Shown: positions 33,257-42,808, numbered from the stretch's first letter. The stretch: 64,000 nt of DNA from Pseudomonas tritici (GCF_014268275.3 NZ_CP077084.1:4836001-4900000), one strand, 5' to 3'. Made by a program: numbers and translations. The notes: a model not told the origin generated them from the letters alone.

Positions 33257-35697
33257 CCGACCAAAACAGCCAGTTCTTCGCGATCCTCACCGCCGTCGGT
33301 GAAGCAAAGCAGGCGAACGCCGCAGCGCTCGGCACATCCTGGACGTTCGCCCAGATGGCCGTGGGTGATGCCAACGGCACCGACCCTATCCCCAGCCGCA
33401 CCCAAACCAAACTGATCAACGAGCGCCGACGTGCACCGTTGAACCAAGTGAAGGTTGACCCGGCCAATGCCAGCGTGATCATTGCCGAGCAGATTATCCC
33501 CGAGAGCGTCGGCGGCTGGTGGGTGCGGGAGCTTGCGCTGTACGACGCGGACGGCGATATGGTCGCGGTCGCCAACTGCGCGCCCACGTTCAAGCCGCTG
33601 CTCAACCAGGGCTCTGGCCGGACGCAGGTGATTCGAATCAACCTGATCGTCAGCAGCACGGCGAACATTGAGCTGAAGATCGACCCCAGCGTTGTCTTGG
33701 CGACTCGCGAATACGTCGACACGGTCATTGTTGAGGCGCTATCAAAGCTGGACTACAAGCACTCAGTGCTGGCGGCAACTACGGCAAATATCACGCTGAG
33801 CGGTATCCAGACCATCGACGGCGAGCTGTTGCCGGCCGGTGCCCGTGTCCTGGTGAAGGATCAGGCTCAAGCCAAGGAAAACGGTATCTACGTTCTCCCC
33901 GCAGCGGGCGCCTGGAAACGTGCGCTGGATGCTGACACCAGCGTCGAAGTGACGCCTGGGCTGTTTGTCAGTGTCGAAAAGGGCACGGTCAACGGCGATA
34001 GCGTGTGGCAGCTGGTGACGGATGCGCCGATTGTCCTGGGCACCACTGCGCTGGCCTTCGAAATGGTCGCTGGACGCACGGGTGTCAGCGCGGGCGCATA
34101 CACCAAGGTGACGGTCGACAAGTACGGCCGGGTGATTGCCGGTACCACCCCTACCACACTGGCGGGTCACGGAATCACCGACACATACACCAAGGATGAA
34201 ATCGCGGCGATGATCGCCCAGGCCTCGGCGTTGCCTGTAGGTTCGATGATCGGTTTTCCCGTGGATAAGGTGGCGCCGGGCTTTCTAGAGCTGGACGGTA
34301 GCGTGAAAAGTGCGGCGGCTTATCCGGACCTGGCCACGTTTCTGGGCGGGGCATTCAACAAGGGTGACGAGGGTGCTGGAAATTTCCGCCTGCCAGAGTC
34401 ACGCGCTGAGTTCCTGAGGGGCTGGGATCATGGACGCGGTGTGGATGCAGGGCGTTCGCTCGGCAGCTATCAGCTTGACGGGATTCAGGGGTTCCGTTTG
34501 GAGACCATGCGAGCGCTGAGTGGCGATACATGGGGTAACGACAATGGTGGTGCTGGAGCGCCCGCATCCGGTCCGCCATTGGGGACGGGAACCCCAGGAG
34601 TTCGTCCTCGAAATCTTACTGGGGCATTCGTCACGGATGGAGTAAACGGAGTGCCCCGTGTTGGCTCGGAGACCCGTCCGCGAAACTTGGCGGTGATGTG
34701 GTGTATCAAGGCCTGGAACGCGCCAATCAATCAGGGAAATATTGATGTTGCCGCGCTTGAGACTGAGGTGCGCGCCCTCAGAAAAATGACGCTGTCCGGC
34801 TACAAGGGGCTTTATGTCTCGGCAACTGGCACAAACGCACTGATTGCGATCAGGGCGCGCAGTTTGACCATAGGGGGCGGTGTATCGGCGCGGGTGGTTG
34901 AGTTTCTGGATCTGATCGTCAACCTCGGAACTTTAGGGCTTGGCGGGTTGGATGCTGGAGTTCTCGCGGCGTCGAGCTGGTACAGCACTTGGGTGGCGAC
35001 AAATGGTGAAGTGACGGCGGGTATCGCGGCGCTTATTCCGATTGTTACAGGCAACACCACAGCGGGCTCTGCCGTCATTCCTGGTATTGCCAGTACGGCG
35101 TCTATGCGCCCAGGCATGCAGTTTTCCGGGGCTAGCTTCCCACCTGGGGCATTCATCAAGTCGGTCGACTCGCCAACCCAAATCACTGCCAGCGTTCCGG
35201 CGATCACTACCGGTGCCGGGGCACTGCTGCGATTTGTTTATGAGCCTCTGTTGCCTGCTGGTTACATCGCCAAGCGAGTTAACGCATTTGTTACCGATGC
35301 TACGGCGAACAAGTACCCCCTGTGTTTCGATCAGACCGGTGGCAGGGTGACAATGAGTCCAAGGGCTGGGACCAACGGAGCCAGTAACATTGCGATGGCT
35401 CAGGGCGTTCAGGGGACGATTAGCGGAACAGGGGTAAGCGTTTCAATTGATCCCTTCGTCCCGCCAACGGCGTCGGCCATTGAGATTTTCATCAGTACGC
35501 AATCATCGTCCGGCGGAACGGTGCAGGTGGGGCGTGCGGGGAGTCTTCTGGTGGGTATTGTCTTGAGCATCACTAACGAAGCAAACCAATTTTCTAGTGC
35601 TGTCATCACATTGGACAGCGTTGGACGGAGCTTGAATTTCGCCAGCAACTTGACCGCCGGTATACTGGGTTGCAGGGGCTGGGAGGACAACTTATGA
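33253..35697 (+). CDS. H: tail fibre protein (P2 gpH-like)
   Basis: Receptor-binding fibre, 814 residues. Residues about 1-165 are the conserved P2-type attachment domain ('IIPESVGGWWVRELALYDAD'). About 165-315 are repeats of the fibre shaft. About 325-495 form a tail collar domain (PVGSMIGFPVDKVAPGFLEL, GAGNFRLPESRAEFLRGWD). The last 300 residues are glycine/alanine-rich, unlike the collar, and show a visibly more even base composition, which suggests a swapped receptor-binding tip. The fibre chaperone gene overlaps its stop. Confidence 0.9.
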   Translation: MTDQNSQFFAILTAVGEAKQANAAALGTSWTFAQMAVGDANGTDPIPSRTQTKLINERRRAPLNQVKVDPANASVIIAEQIIPESVGGWWVRELALYDADGDMVAVANCAPTFKPLLNQGSGRTQVIRINLIVSSTANIELKIDPSVVLATREYVDTVIVEALSKLDYKHSVLAATTANITLSGIQTIDGELLPAGARVLVKDQAQAKENGIYVLPAAGAWKRALDADTSVEVTPGLFVSVEKGTVNGDSVWQLVTDAPIVLGTTALAFEMVAGRTGVSAGAYTKVTVDKYGRVIAGTTPTTLAGHGITDTYTKDEIAAMIAQASALPVGSMIGFPVDKVAPGFLELDGSVKSAAAYPDLATFLGGAFNKGDEGAGNFRLPESRAEFLRGWDHGRGVDAGRSLGSYQLDGIQGFRLETMRALSGDTWGNDNGGAGAPASGPPLGTGTPGVRPRNLTGAFVTDGVNGVPRVGSETRPRNLAVMWCIKAWNAPINQGNIDVAALETEVRALRKMTLSGYKGLYVSATGTNALIAIRARSLTIGGGVSARVVEFLDLIVNLGTLGLGGLDAGVLAASSWYSTWVATNGEVTAGIAALIPIVTGNTTAGSAVIPGIASTASMRPGMQFSGASFPPGAFIKSVDSPTQITASVPAITTGAGALLRFVYEPLLPAGYIAKRVNAFVTDATANKYPLCFDQTGGRVTMSPRAGTNGASNIAMAQGVQGTISGTGVSVSIDPFVPPTASAIEIFISTQSSSGGTVQVGRAGSLLVGIVLSITNEANQFSSAVITLDSVGRSLNFASNLTAGILGCRGWEDNL

Positions 35698-36056
35698 GCT
35701 TTGCAATTTGTGTTGATAGGCCGGCGTTTCGTGCTGTGAGCGGCCCTGACGATGTTGGGCCTGGCGAATACTGGAGCCAATTCCCGCTCGACAATGTCCC
35801 GCTGTTGTCGGGGGCCGAGGAGGCCGCACTGCAAGAGCGAGTTTGGCGAGATAGTGCGCTTTCGTCGGCTTTGTGGTTGCGTGAGCGCCATAGGGATCAG
35901 CTCGAAATTGAACATCCGACCACGCTGACGCAAGAGCAATTTACGTCACTGTTGGTTTACATGCAGGCCCTGCGGGACTGGCCGCAATCGCCGGACTTTC
36001 CGAACAGCGACCACCGCCCTATTGCTCCAGACTGGATCGAAACACAGATCCGATAA
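35694..36056 (+). CDS. G: tail fibre assembly protein (P2 gpG-like)
   Basis: A 120-residue chaperone for the fibre tip. The C-terminal 'YMQALRDWPQSPDFPNSDHR' is the conserved Caudo_TAP motif. The ATG overlaps the fibre stop (ATGA); a longer in-frame start at 35670 would overlap more. Such chaperones match their own fibre tip, so it probably moved together with the end of gene H. Confidence 0.83.
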   Translation: MSFAICVDRPAFRAVSGPDDVGPGEYWSQFPLDNVPLLSGAEEAALQERVWRDSALSSALWLRERHRDQLEIEHPTTLTQEQFTSLLVYMQALRDWPQSPDFPNSDHRPIAPDWIETQIR

Positions 36057-36079
36057 TTATCGTTGATGGGTGGCGCGCC

Positions 36080-36100
36080 TTGTAGCGTTGCCACCTACAA
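36080..36100. promoter_or_regulatory. late-promoter activator site 3 (Ogr type)
   Basis: TTGTAG-N9-CTACAA, same geometry as the two other late sites, 77 bases before the sheath gene. It should drive FI to D. Confidence 0.75.
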
Positions 36101-36176
36101 CGCTTGCCTCTCGCCCTTCCGGCGCGCGCGCGGCAGCCTGTGCACTGTCATTCCATCACAGCGCAGGCAACCACCC

Positions 36177-37352
36177 ATGGCCGGTTCAGACTATCTCCAC
36201 GGCGTGCGGGTTCTCGAACTCAACGACGGCACCCGCCCCATTCGCACCATTGCAACCGCAGTCATCGGCCTGGTATGTACGGCTGAAGATGCAGACCCGC
36301 TCGCTTTCCCGCTGGACACCCCTGTCCTGCTGACCAATGTGCAAACCGCAATCGCTAAAGCCGGCGTCAAGGGCACCCTGGCGAAGAGCCTGCAGGCCAT
36401 CGCGGACCAGACCAAGCCCTACACCATCGTGGTGCGGGTCAAGGAAGGCGCAGATTCATCAGCCACCACCACCGCCCTGATCGGCACCACCACCGCCGAC
36501 GGCAAATACACCGGCATGAAAGCCCTGCTCGCCGCCAAGGCCCGAGTAGGCATGACGCCGCGCATTCTCGGTGTGCCAGGCCTCGACAGTCAGCCGGTGG
36601 CCACCGCATTGGTATCGATCGCCAAAGACCTGCGTGCCTTCGCCTACGTCAGTGCGTGGGACTGCAAAACCAAGGAAGAGGTGGTGGCCTACCGCGAAAA
36701 CTTCGGCGCCCGTGAAGTCATGGTGATCTGGCCGGAGTTCCAGAACTGGGACACGGTCACCAACGCGACCGTCACCGCGCCGGCAGTAGCCCGTGCGCTG
36801 GGCTTGCGGGCGCTGATCGACAAAGACATCGGCTGGCACAAGACCATCTCCAACGTCGCGGTCAACGGCGTGACCGGCATCAGCGCCGATGTGTTCTGGG
36901 ACCTGCAAAACCCGGCCACCGACGCCAACTACCTCAACAGCAACGAGGTCACCACCCTGATCAACGAGGGTGGCTTCCGCTTCTGGGGTAGCCGCACGTG
37001 CAGCGACGACCCGCTGTTCGCGTTCGAAAATTACACCCGCACCGCGCAGATCATCGCCGACACCATGGCCGAGGCGCACATGTGGGCCATGGACAAGCCC
37101 ATGCACGCCTCCCTGGTCAAAGACATCATCAACGGGATCAACGCCAAATTCCGCGAACTGATCAACCAGGGCTACCTGATCGGCGGCAGCTGCTGGTACC
37201 CGGAAGACATCAACGACAAGGACACCCTCAAGGCAGGCAAGCTGACCCTGGATTACGACTACACCCCCGTGCCGCCCCTGGAAGACCTCACCTTGCGTCA
37301 GCGCATCACCGACCGCTACCTGATGCAGTTCGCCGCCGCCGTCAACGCTTAA
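36177..37352 (+). CDS. FI: tail sheath protein (P2 gpFI-like)
   Basis: Contractile sheath subunit, 391 residues. The core 'YLHGVRVLELNDGTRPIRTI' and the C-terminal 'NAKFRELINQGYLIGGSCWY' and 'RQRITDRYLMQFAAAV' match P2 FI. The ATG at 36177 is chosen; an in-frame start at 36063 would place the late promoter site inside the gene. First gene of the third late unit. Confidence 0.95.
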   Translation: MAGSDYLHGVRVLELNDGTRPIRTIATAVIGLVCTAEDADPLAFPLDTPVLLTNVQTAIAKAGVKGTLAKSLQAIADQTKPYTIVVRVKEGADSSATTTALIGTTTADGKYTGMKALLAAKARVGMTPRILGVPGLDSQPVATALVSIAKDLRAFAYVSAWDCKTKEEVVAYRENFGAREVMVIWPEFQNWDTVTNATVTAPAVARALGLRALIDKDIGWHKTISNVAVNGVTGISADVFWDLQNPATDANYLNSNEVTTLINEGGFRFWGSRTCSDDPLFAFENYTRTAQIIADTMAEAHMWAMDKPMHASLVKDIINGINAKFRELINQGYLIGGSCWYPEDINDKDTLKAGKLTLDYDYTPVPPLEDLTLRQRITDRYLMQFAAAVNA

Positions 37353-37359
37353 ACCGGGC

Positions 37360-37375
37360 CTCCCCGCAAGGGGAG
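37360..37375 (+). promoter_or_regulatory. intercistronic hairpin with GCAA tetraloop
   Basis: CTCCCC-GCAA-GGGGAG, a perfect 6-bp stem with a GNRA loop, between the sheath and tube genes. There is no T-tract, so it more likely protects or partitions the mRNA than ends it. Confidence 0.5.
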
Positions 37376-37409
37376 TTAACCCTGTGCCATAACCCCGGAG
37401 ATTCCCGCC

Positions 37410-37925
37410 ATGGCCATGCCTTACAAACTGAAAAACATGAACCTGTTCAACGACGGCGGCAGCTACCAAGGCAAAGTCAAAACCGTCACCCTGCCCTCTC
37501 TGGGCCGCAAGATGGAAGCCTGGCGCGCCGCCGGCATGAATGGCCCGGTCAAGGCTGACTTGGGCATGTCCGACGACGGTATCCAGCTGGAATGGAAGCT
37601 GGGTGGCCTGGATCTGATCGTGCTCAAGCAATTCGGCGCCGTCAACGCAGCGGGTGTTGCTCTGCGCTTCGCGGGTGCCTTCCAGCAGGACGACACCGGT
37701 GAAATCAGCGCCGTAGAGGTGACCGTTCGCGGCCGTCACGAAACCATTGAAATGGGTGACGCCACACCTGGTGAAGACACCGAGCACTCCATCACCACCA
37801 CCTGCAGCTACTACAAGCTGACCGTCGACAACGAAGACATCATCGAAATCGACCTGCTGAATTTCATCGAGAAGGTCGGCGGCGTCGACATGCTTGAGAA
37901 ACAGCGCAGCGCCATCGGCCTTTGA
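37410..37925 (+). CDS. FII: tail tube protein (P2 gpFII-like)
   Basis: Inner tube subunit, 171 residues: 'MPYKLKNMNLFNDGGSYQGK' and 'EWKLGGLDLIVLKQFG' are typical of FII. It follows the sheath gene after a hairpin and is expected to be highly expressed. Confidence 0.94.
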   Translation: MAMPYKLKNMNLFNDGGSYQGKVKTVTLPSLGRKMEAWRAAGMNGPVKADLGMSDDGIQLEWKLGGLDLIVLKQFGAVNAAGVALRFAGAFQQDDTGEISAVEVTVRGRHETIEMGDATPGEDTEHSITTTCSYYKLTVDNEDIIEIDLLNFIEKVGGVDMLEKQRSAIGL

Positions 37926-37972
37926 TCGCCGGCATCGATCGCTAACCGTCCCCCTTATCAGGAGCTTTACCC

Positions 37973-38308
37973 ATGAAAACCGCAGCTACCGAACAACCCG
38001 ACGTGCAACCACTGGCCAACGACAACACGGTCATCCTCGACACGCCGATCCGCCGTGGCACCACCAGTATCGACAGCATCACCTTGCGCAAACCTAACTC
38101 GGGCGAGCTGCGCGGCGTCAGCCTGGCAGATCTGCTGCAGATGGACGTCAACAGTTTGATCAAGGTGGTGCCGCGCATCAGCACCCCTTCCCTGACTGCC
38201 ATCGAAGTCACGTCGATGGACCCGGCGGACCTGGTCGCGCTCAGCACGAAAATCACCGGTTTTTTGCTACAGAAATCGGCGAAGACGGATGCATCCCTCG
38301 TTGCGTAG
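37973..38308 (+). CDS. E: tail assembly chaperone E (P2 gpE-like)
   Basis: A 111-residue chaperone for the tape measure: 'ILDTPIRRGTTSIDSITLRK' and 'SGELRGVSLADLLQMDVNSL' match the P2 E family. Its 3' part carries the TTTTTTG slip site that lets some ribosomes enter the E' frame. Confidence 0.92.
   Translation: MKTAATEQPDVQPLANDNTVILDTPIRRGTTSIDSITLRKPNSGELRGVSLADLLQMDVNSLIKVVPRISTPSLTAIEVTSMDPADLVALSTKITGFLLQKSAKTDASLVA
38260..38266 (+). promoter_or_regulatory. programmed -1 frameshift site T TTT TTG
   Basis: The heptamer is in the zero frame as GGT TTT TTG. After a -1 slip the frame stays open from 38266 through the E' coding region to 38436. The same T TTT TTG sequence is used in P2 to make E+E'. 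Confidence 0.8.
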
Positions 38309-38436
38309 AAGAGGCCATGGCCGACCTAGCCGTGGTTTTTCACTGGGCACCGGCTGACATGGATCAATTGGGCCTGCAAGAGCTGATGGACTGGCGCGAA
38401 CGTGCCAGGGTGCGGAGTTCCACCGATGGCAAATGA
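38266..38436 (+). CDS. E': E' extension of the tail assembly chaperone
   Basis: Frameshift extension fused to gpE by -1 slippage at 38260-38266. The frame runs 56 codons and ends with an independent-looking 39-codon stretch from the ATG at 38317: 'FHWAPADMDQLGLQELMDWR' is the conserved GpE+E' ending with its WxP and WR. Its stop overlaps the start of the tape measure gene. It is too short to be noticed as a free gene. Confidence 0.82.
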   Translation, partial: ATEIGEDGCIPRCVEEAMADLAVVFHWAPADMDQLGLQELMDWRERARVRSSTDGK

Positions 38437-41047
38437 TCTGCGGCTACGGGTGGTGCTGGACGCCATCGACAAAGCCACCCGCCCGTTGAAGCAAATCAAC
38501 AATGGCAGCCTGGAGACCGCCCGTGCGCTCAAGGCTGCCCGCGACCGCCTGAAGGAACTCAACACCCAGCAGAAAGACGTCAGCGCCTGGCGAACTCAAC
38601 GCGCCGCGTCTGAAATGACCAGTGCAGCCCTCACTGCCGCCCGCGAAAAAGTAAAAGCCCTCAGTCAGCAATTTGCCGCAACCGGCGCGCCGACCAGGGC
38701 CATGACACGAGAGTTTCAGGCGGCGGTACGCGAAGCCACCAAGCTCAAGCAGCAGCACCAGCAACAAAGCGTGCAGTTGCAGGGCCTGCGGTCGAAACTC
38801 TACGACGCCGGCATCAGCACCAAAAACCTGGGCACCCACGAACGCCAACTGCGCGGGCAGATGAGCGCTGCCAACGCCAGTATCAGCGAACAAACCAAAC
38901 GCCTCACGGCCCTGAGCGCCCGCCAGAAGCGCATGGCAGAGACCCGTGGCGCCTACGACAAGGGTAAACAGTTTGCGGGCAACGCGGCGGTGGCCGGCGG
39001 CTCGAGCCTGGGCGTGGCGTACGCCGCCAGCCGCCCGATCATCGGAGTGGTGAAGGAATACGTCGATTTCGAAAGCGCCATGATGGGTGTCGCCAAGCAG
39101 GTCGACGGAGCACGGGACAACAACGGCAAGCTCACCGCGACCTACTACGAGTTTGCTGACGCGATCAAAGCGGCCAGTAACGAAATGCCCATCGCCACCA
39201 CCGAGTTCGCCGCCCTGGTAGAAGCTCAGGCACGGGCCGGTATCCAGGGTAAGGAAAACCTACTGACCATGGCGAAGGTGTCGGCCACCGCTGCTGTGGC
39301 CTTCGACCTGCCGGCGGAACAGGTCGGTGAGGACATGGGCCGTATCGCCGGCCTGTACAAGGTGCCGATCAAGAACATCTCCGCACTGGGTGACGCGCTC
39401 AACTACCTGGACGACAACACCCGCTCCAAAGGCGGCGACATCATTGAAACCCTGACCCGCATGAGCGACGTGGCCGACAAGCTCGACTACCGCAAGGCGG
39501 CGGCGCTGGGCAGTACCTTTCTGTCCCTCGGCTCTGCACCAGAAGTGGCCGCGAGCGCTTCCAGGGCTATGGTTCGCGAACTGTCCATCGCCACCATGCA
39601 GAGCAAGAAGTTTCAGGAAGGCATGGCCATGGTTGGCCTTGACTCAAAAGCCGTCCAAAGCGGCATGAGCAAGGACGCTATGGGCACGTTGATGGGTGTC
39701 CTGAACCGCATCAAGAAACTGTCGCCTGAGCAGCAGACAGAGGTGTCGACGCGGATTTTCGGTAAAGAGTTCGGCAAGGACGCTGGCAAGCTGGTCAACA
39801 ACCTGGACGAGCTTAAACGCCAGCTCGACCTGGTCAATGACGCAGCCGCCAACGGCTCTATGCAGCGCGAAATGGATATCCGCGCCGACGCGATCGAAGG
39901 TCGCTGGCAGGTGCTGCAAAACAAGTTGTTCAACACCAAAAGCGGCGCGGGTGAATCGGTTCGGGCCACGATGGTCGACGTCATGGACGCCATCGGCGGC
40001 GTGCTGGATAAGGTGAATGGATGGGTCAAAGCCAACCCCGCGTTGACCGCGACCCTATTGAAGATCGTAGCCAGTGTAGTGGTGTTGTCAGCTGCTTTCG
40101 GCGGGCTCGCCTTAACACTCGCCGGTATCCTGGGACCGTTCCTGTTCCTGCGGTTCGGCCTGGCTATGTTCGGCCTACGCCTGCCCGGCGTGATCGGTAT
40201 TTTCAAGGTGTTCGGCACAGTGCTGCGAACGCTGGGCGGGATTCTGATCGGCCCGCTTGTGACTGCGCTTCGCACCGTCGGCATCGCGTTATGGGGCCTA
40301 TCGGCCAACCCGCTTGTCCTGGTCATTGCCGCCGTTGTCGCCGCATTGGCGGGTGGTGCCTACCTGATCTACAAGAACTGGGACGCGGTGAAGAACTACT
40401 TCGCCAATGCCTGGACAGAAATCAAAGCGGGTTTCGACGGCGGAATTGGCGGAATCATCACCACTTTGGTCAACTTCAGCCCGCTCGGCCTGCTGTACCA
40501 GGCATTTGCCGGAGTGCTGAGCTACCTGGGCATTGAGCTGCCCAGCCGGTTTACTGAGTTCGGCGGAATGATCGTCAACGGCTTGGTCAACGGACTTACG
40601 GCTGGGCTCGGCGCGGTCAAAAATGCCATCAGCTCGATCGGCGACTCCAGCATTGGATGGTTCAAGGAAAAGCTCGGCATCCACAGCCCTTCGCGCGTGT
40701 TCGCGGAGCTGGGCGGGTTCACCATGGCCGGTCTGACGCAGGGCCTGGAAGGTGGGCAAAAAGGGCCGCTAGACGCCCTGACCACAATGGGCAAGCAGAT
40801 GACGGCGGCGGGCACCCTGGCGCTGGGGGCAACCGCTATGCCCGCGTTTTCCGTGGACACCAAGGCGCCGATCAGCGCCGCTCCGCCGGAAGTGGTTTAC
40901 GACAGCCACGACACCTACGAATTTAACTTCCCGGTAGGCCCCGGCACGGACATGCAAAGCCTTGAGAAGACACTGCGCGCCTTGATTGCCCGCATCGAAA
41001 ACGAAAAGAAAGCGCGTCAGCGCAGCAAACTCTCCGATCTGGAATAA
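38426..41047 (+). CDS. T: tail tape measure protein (P2 gpT-like)
   Basis: Sets tail length, 873 residues. N-terminal coiled coil (about 15-175), TP901-type core with 'PIATTEFAALVEAQARAGIQ', hydrophobic membrane-like segments around 550-640, and a C-terminal 'IGWFKEKLGIHSPSRVF', the usual motif of tape measure ends. The ATG at 38426 overlaps the E' stop; a further upstream in-frame GTG at 38402 lies inside E'. Confidence 0.94.
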   Translation: MANDLRLRVVLDAIDKATRPLKQINNGSLETARALKAARDRLKELNTQQKDVSAWRTQRAASEMTSAALTAAREKVKALSQQFAATGAPTRAMTREFQAAVREATKLKQQHQQQSVQLQGLRSKLYDAGISTKNLGTHERQLRGQMSAANASISEQTKRLTALSARQKRMAETRGAYDKGKQFAGNAAVAGGSSLGVAYAASRPIIGVVKEYVDFESAMMGVAKQVDGARDNNGKLTATYYEFADAIKAASNEMPIATTEFAALVEAQARAGIQGKENLLTMAKVSATAAVAFDLPAEQVGEDMGRIAGLYKVPIKNISALGDALNYLDDNTRSKGGDIIETLTRMSDVADKLDYRKAAALGSTFLSLGSAPEVAASASRAMVRELSIATMQSKKFQEGMAMVGLDSKAVQSGMSKDAMGTLMGVLNRIKKLSPEQQTEVSTRIFGKEFGKDAGKLVNNLDELKRQLDLVNDAAANGSMQREMDIRADAIEGRWQVLQNKLFNTKSGAGESVRATMVDVMDAIGGVLDKVNGWVKANPALTATLLKIVASVVVLSAAFGGLALTLAGILGPFLFLRFGLAMFGLRLPGVIGIFKVFGTVLRTLGGILIGPLVTALRTVGIALWGLSANPLVLVIAAVVAALAGGAYLIYKNWDAVKNYFANAWTEIKAGFDGGIGGIITTLVNFSPLGLLYQAFAGVLSYLGIELPSRFTEFGGMIVNGLVNGLTAGLGAVKNAISSIGDSSIGWFKEKLGIHSPSRVFAELGGFTMAGLTQGLEGGQKGPLDALTTMGKQMTAAGTLALGATAMPAFSVDTKAPISAAPPEVVYDSHDTYEFNFPVGPGTDMQSLEKTLRALIARIENEKKARQRSKLSDLE

Positions 41048-41052
41048 CCACC

Positions 41053-41493
41053 ATGATGATGGCCCTCGGCATGTTCGTGTTCAGCCTCCACACCGCCGCT
41101 TATCAGGAACTGCAACGCCAAACCGATTGGCGCCACGCCAGCAACAACCGCATCGGTGCAGCCCCCGCGCGGCAATTCGTTGGCCGTGGCGAAGACGCCA
41201 TCACACTCCCCGGCATCCTTTTCCCCGAACTGGCCGGCACAGCCCTCAGCCTCGACTCGCTACGCCTGATGGCAAACACTGGCAAGGCGTGGCCCATGGT
41301 CGAGGGCACCGGGCGGATCTACGGCCTGTGGGTGATCGAAAGCCTCAGCGAAACCAGGACCATATTTTTCCCCGACGGCACGGCACGACGCATTGAGTTC
41401 ACCCTGAGCCTTAAGCGTACCGACAATGACCGTATCGACCTGCTCGGCGCCGGTACCAGCATCGGCGTCAACATCCTGCGGGGCCTACTGTGA
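41053..41493 (+). CDS. U: tail protein U (P2 gpU-like)
   Basis: A 146-residue tail terminator-type protein: 'RQTDWRHASNNRIGAAPARQ', PGILFPELAGTALSL and 'GRIYGLWVIESLSETRTIFF' fit gpU. Three ATGs in a row open the gene. It overlaps gene D by 4 bases. Confidence 0.92.
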   Translation: MMMALGMFVFSLHTAAYQELQRQTDWRHASNNRIGAAPARQFVGRGEDAITLPGILFPELAGTALSLDSLRLMANTGKAWPMVEGTGRIYGLWVIESLSETRTIFFPDGTARRIEFTLSLKRTDNDRIDLLGAGTSIGVNILRGLL

Positions 41494-42758
41494 TCGAGCC
41501 TATAATTGCCAAGGTCACAGGCTATCTGCGCAACACTGCAGAGCGCTACGTCCGTGACGCTGCCTATCCGGTGCCGGCCTTCCGGCTCGCCGTCGACGGC
41601 CTGGACATCGCACAAATCATCAGTCCAAGGCTGATGAGCCTGGAGCTGACCGACAACCGCGGCGTCGAGGCCGACCAACTCAGCATCACCCTCAGCGACC
41701 ATGACGGCTTGCTGACGATTCCGCCGAAGGGTGCAGTGATCCGGTTGTGGTTGGGCTGGAGCGACACAGGCCTGGTGGACAAAGGCACCTATACCGTCGA
41801 CGAAACCGAACATAGCGGTGCGCCCGACGTGCTCAGCATCCGCGCTCGATCGGCAGACCTGCGCAAGGGCCTCAAAACCAAACGCGAACGCAGCTGGAGC
41901 AACACCACCCTCGGCGACGTCCTGGGTGATATCGCCATCGGCAACGGCCTAACCTCCACCATCGCCGGCGCGCTGGACGGCCTGCCCATCCTACAACTGG
42001 ACCAGGCCAACGAATCCGACGCCAACCTGATCAGCCGACTGGGTGAAGAATTCGACGCGGTGGCCAGCGTGAAAGCCGGTTGCCTGCTGTGCTTGCCGGC
42101 GGGTGGTGGCAAGACCGCCAGTGGCATGGATCTGCCGCACATCACGCTCACCCGCGCAGACGGTGACCAGCACCGTTACCTGCAGGCCGACCGAGACAGC
42201 TACGACGGCGTGCGCGCCTATTACTACGACGTCAACAGCGCCAAGAAACAGGAGGCCATTGCCGGCGGCGGTGACAACCTCAAGGATCTGCGCCACACGT
42301 ACAGCGATCAGCAGTCAGCCTTGCGTGCTGCCCGCGCTGAGTTCCGGCGCCTGCAACGCGGCAGCGCCACGCTCAGTTACACCCTGGCCATGGGGCGGCC
42401 GGATCTGATCCCCGAGCTGACGTACACGCTCCAGGGCGTGAAGGCGGAAATTGACGAGATCATTTGGTACGGCGGGAATGTGCAACACAGCCTCACTGAC
42501 AGCGGCGGATATACGGTGAGCCTGGAGCTGGAGAGCAAGTTGCCAGAGGACAATGTTGAAGACCTGGCGGAAGAGAACAGGGGCGATTACACGGGGATTA
42601 TCGCGTACTACCGCGACCAGAAAACTGGGAAGGAAAAAACGATCACGGCGGGGAATCAGGCGAAGCCGAGGCGGTTGCGGTGGTTGTATGCCAGTGAGAA
42701 GACGGCTAAGCGGGCGGTGGATCGGGAGTGGAGTCGAATGCAAAGTTATAAGAGGTAG
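41490..42758 (+). CDS. D: tail protein D (P2 gpD-like baseplate hub)
   Basis: Late control/hub protein on which the spike sits, 422 residues. The N-terminal 'VPAFRLAVDGLDIAQIISPR' and 'GVEADQLSITLSDHDGLL' are typical, as is the C-terminal 'RRLRWLYASEKTAKRAVDRE'. GTG start in the overlap with U. Last gene of the structural region, followed by a terminator-like hairpin. Confidence 0.94.
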   Translation: MIEPIIAKVTGYLRNTAERYVRDAAYPVPAFRLAVDGLDIAQIISPRLMSLELTDNRGVEADQLSITLSDHDGLLTIPPKGAVIRLWLGWSDTGLVDKGTYTVDETEHSGAPDVLSIRARSADLRKGLKTKRERSWSNTTLGDVLGDIAIGNGLTSTIAGALDGLPILQLDQANESDANLISRLGEEFDAVASVKAGCLLCLPAGGGKTASGMDLPHITLTRADGDQHRYLQADRDSYDGVRAYYYDVNSAKKQEAIAGGGDNLKDLRHTYSDQQSALRAARAEFRRLQRGSATLSYTLAMGRPDLIPELTYTLQGVKAEIDEIIWYGGNVQHSLTDSGGYTVSLELESKLPEDNVEDLAEENRGDYTGIIAYYRDQKTGKEKTITAGNQAKPRRLRWLYASEKTAKRAVDREWSRMQSYKR

Positions 42759-42773
42759 TATCGACAGTAAAGT

Positions 42774-42798
42774 ACCAACCCGTATCATCCGGGTTGGT
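42774..42798. terminator. hairpin between gene D and the KAP gene
   Basis: Perfect 9-bp stem ACCAACCCG/CGGGTTGGT around TATCAT (with one extra C). It separates the convergent D and KAP genes. No T-run, so bidirectional termination is only likely. Confidence 0.55.
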
Positions 42799-42808
42799 AA
42801 CAAACTCT

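Noticed and set aside
36459..37787. 442-codon open frame opposite the sheath and tube genes
   Set aside because: Crosses two well-defined genes in antisense; composition rich in H, D, V, G is typical of a shadow frame.
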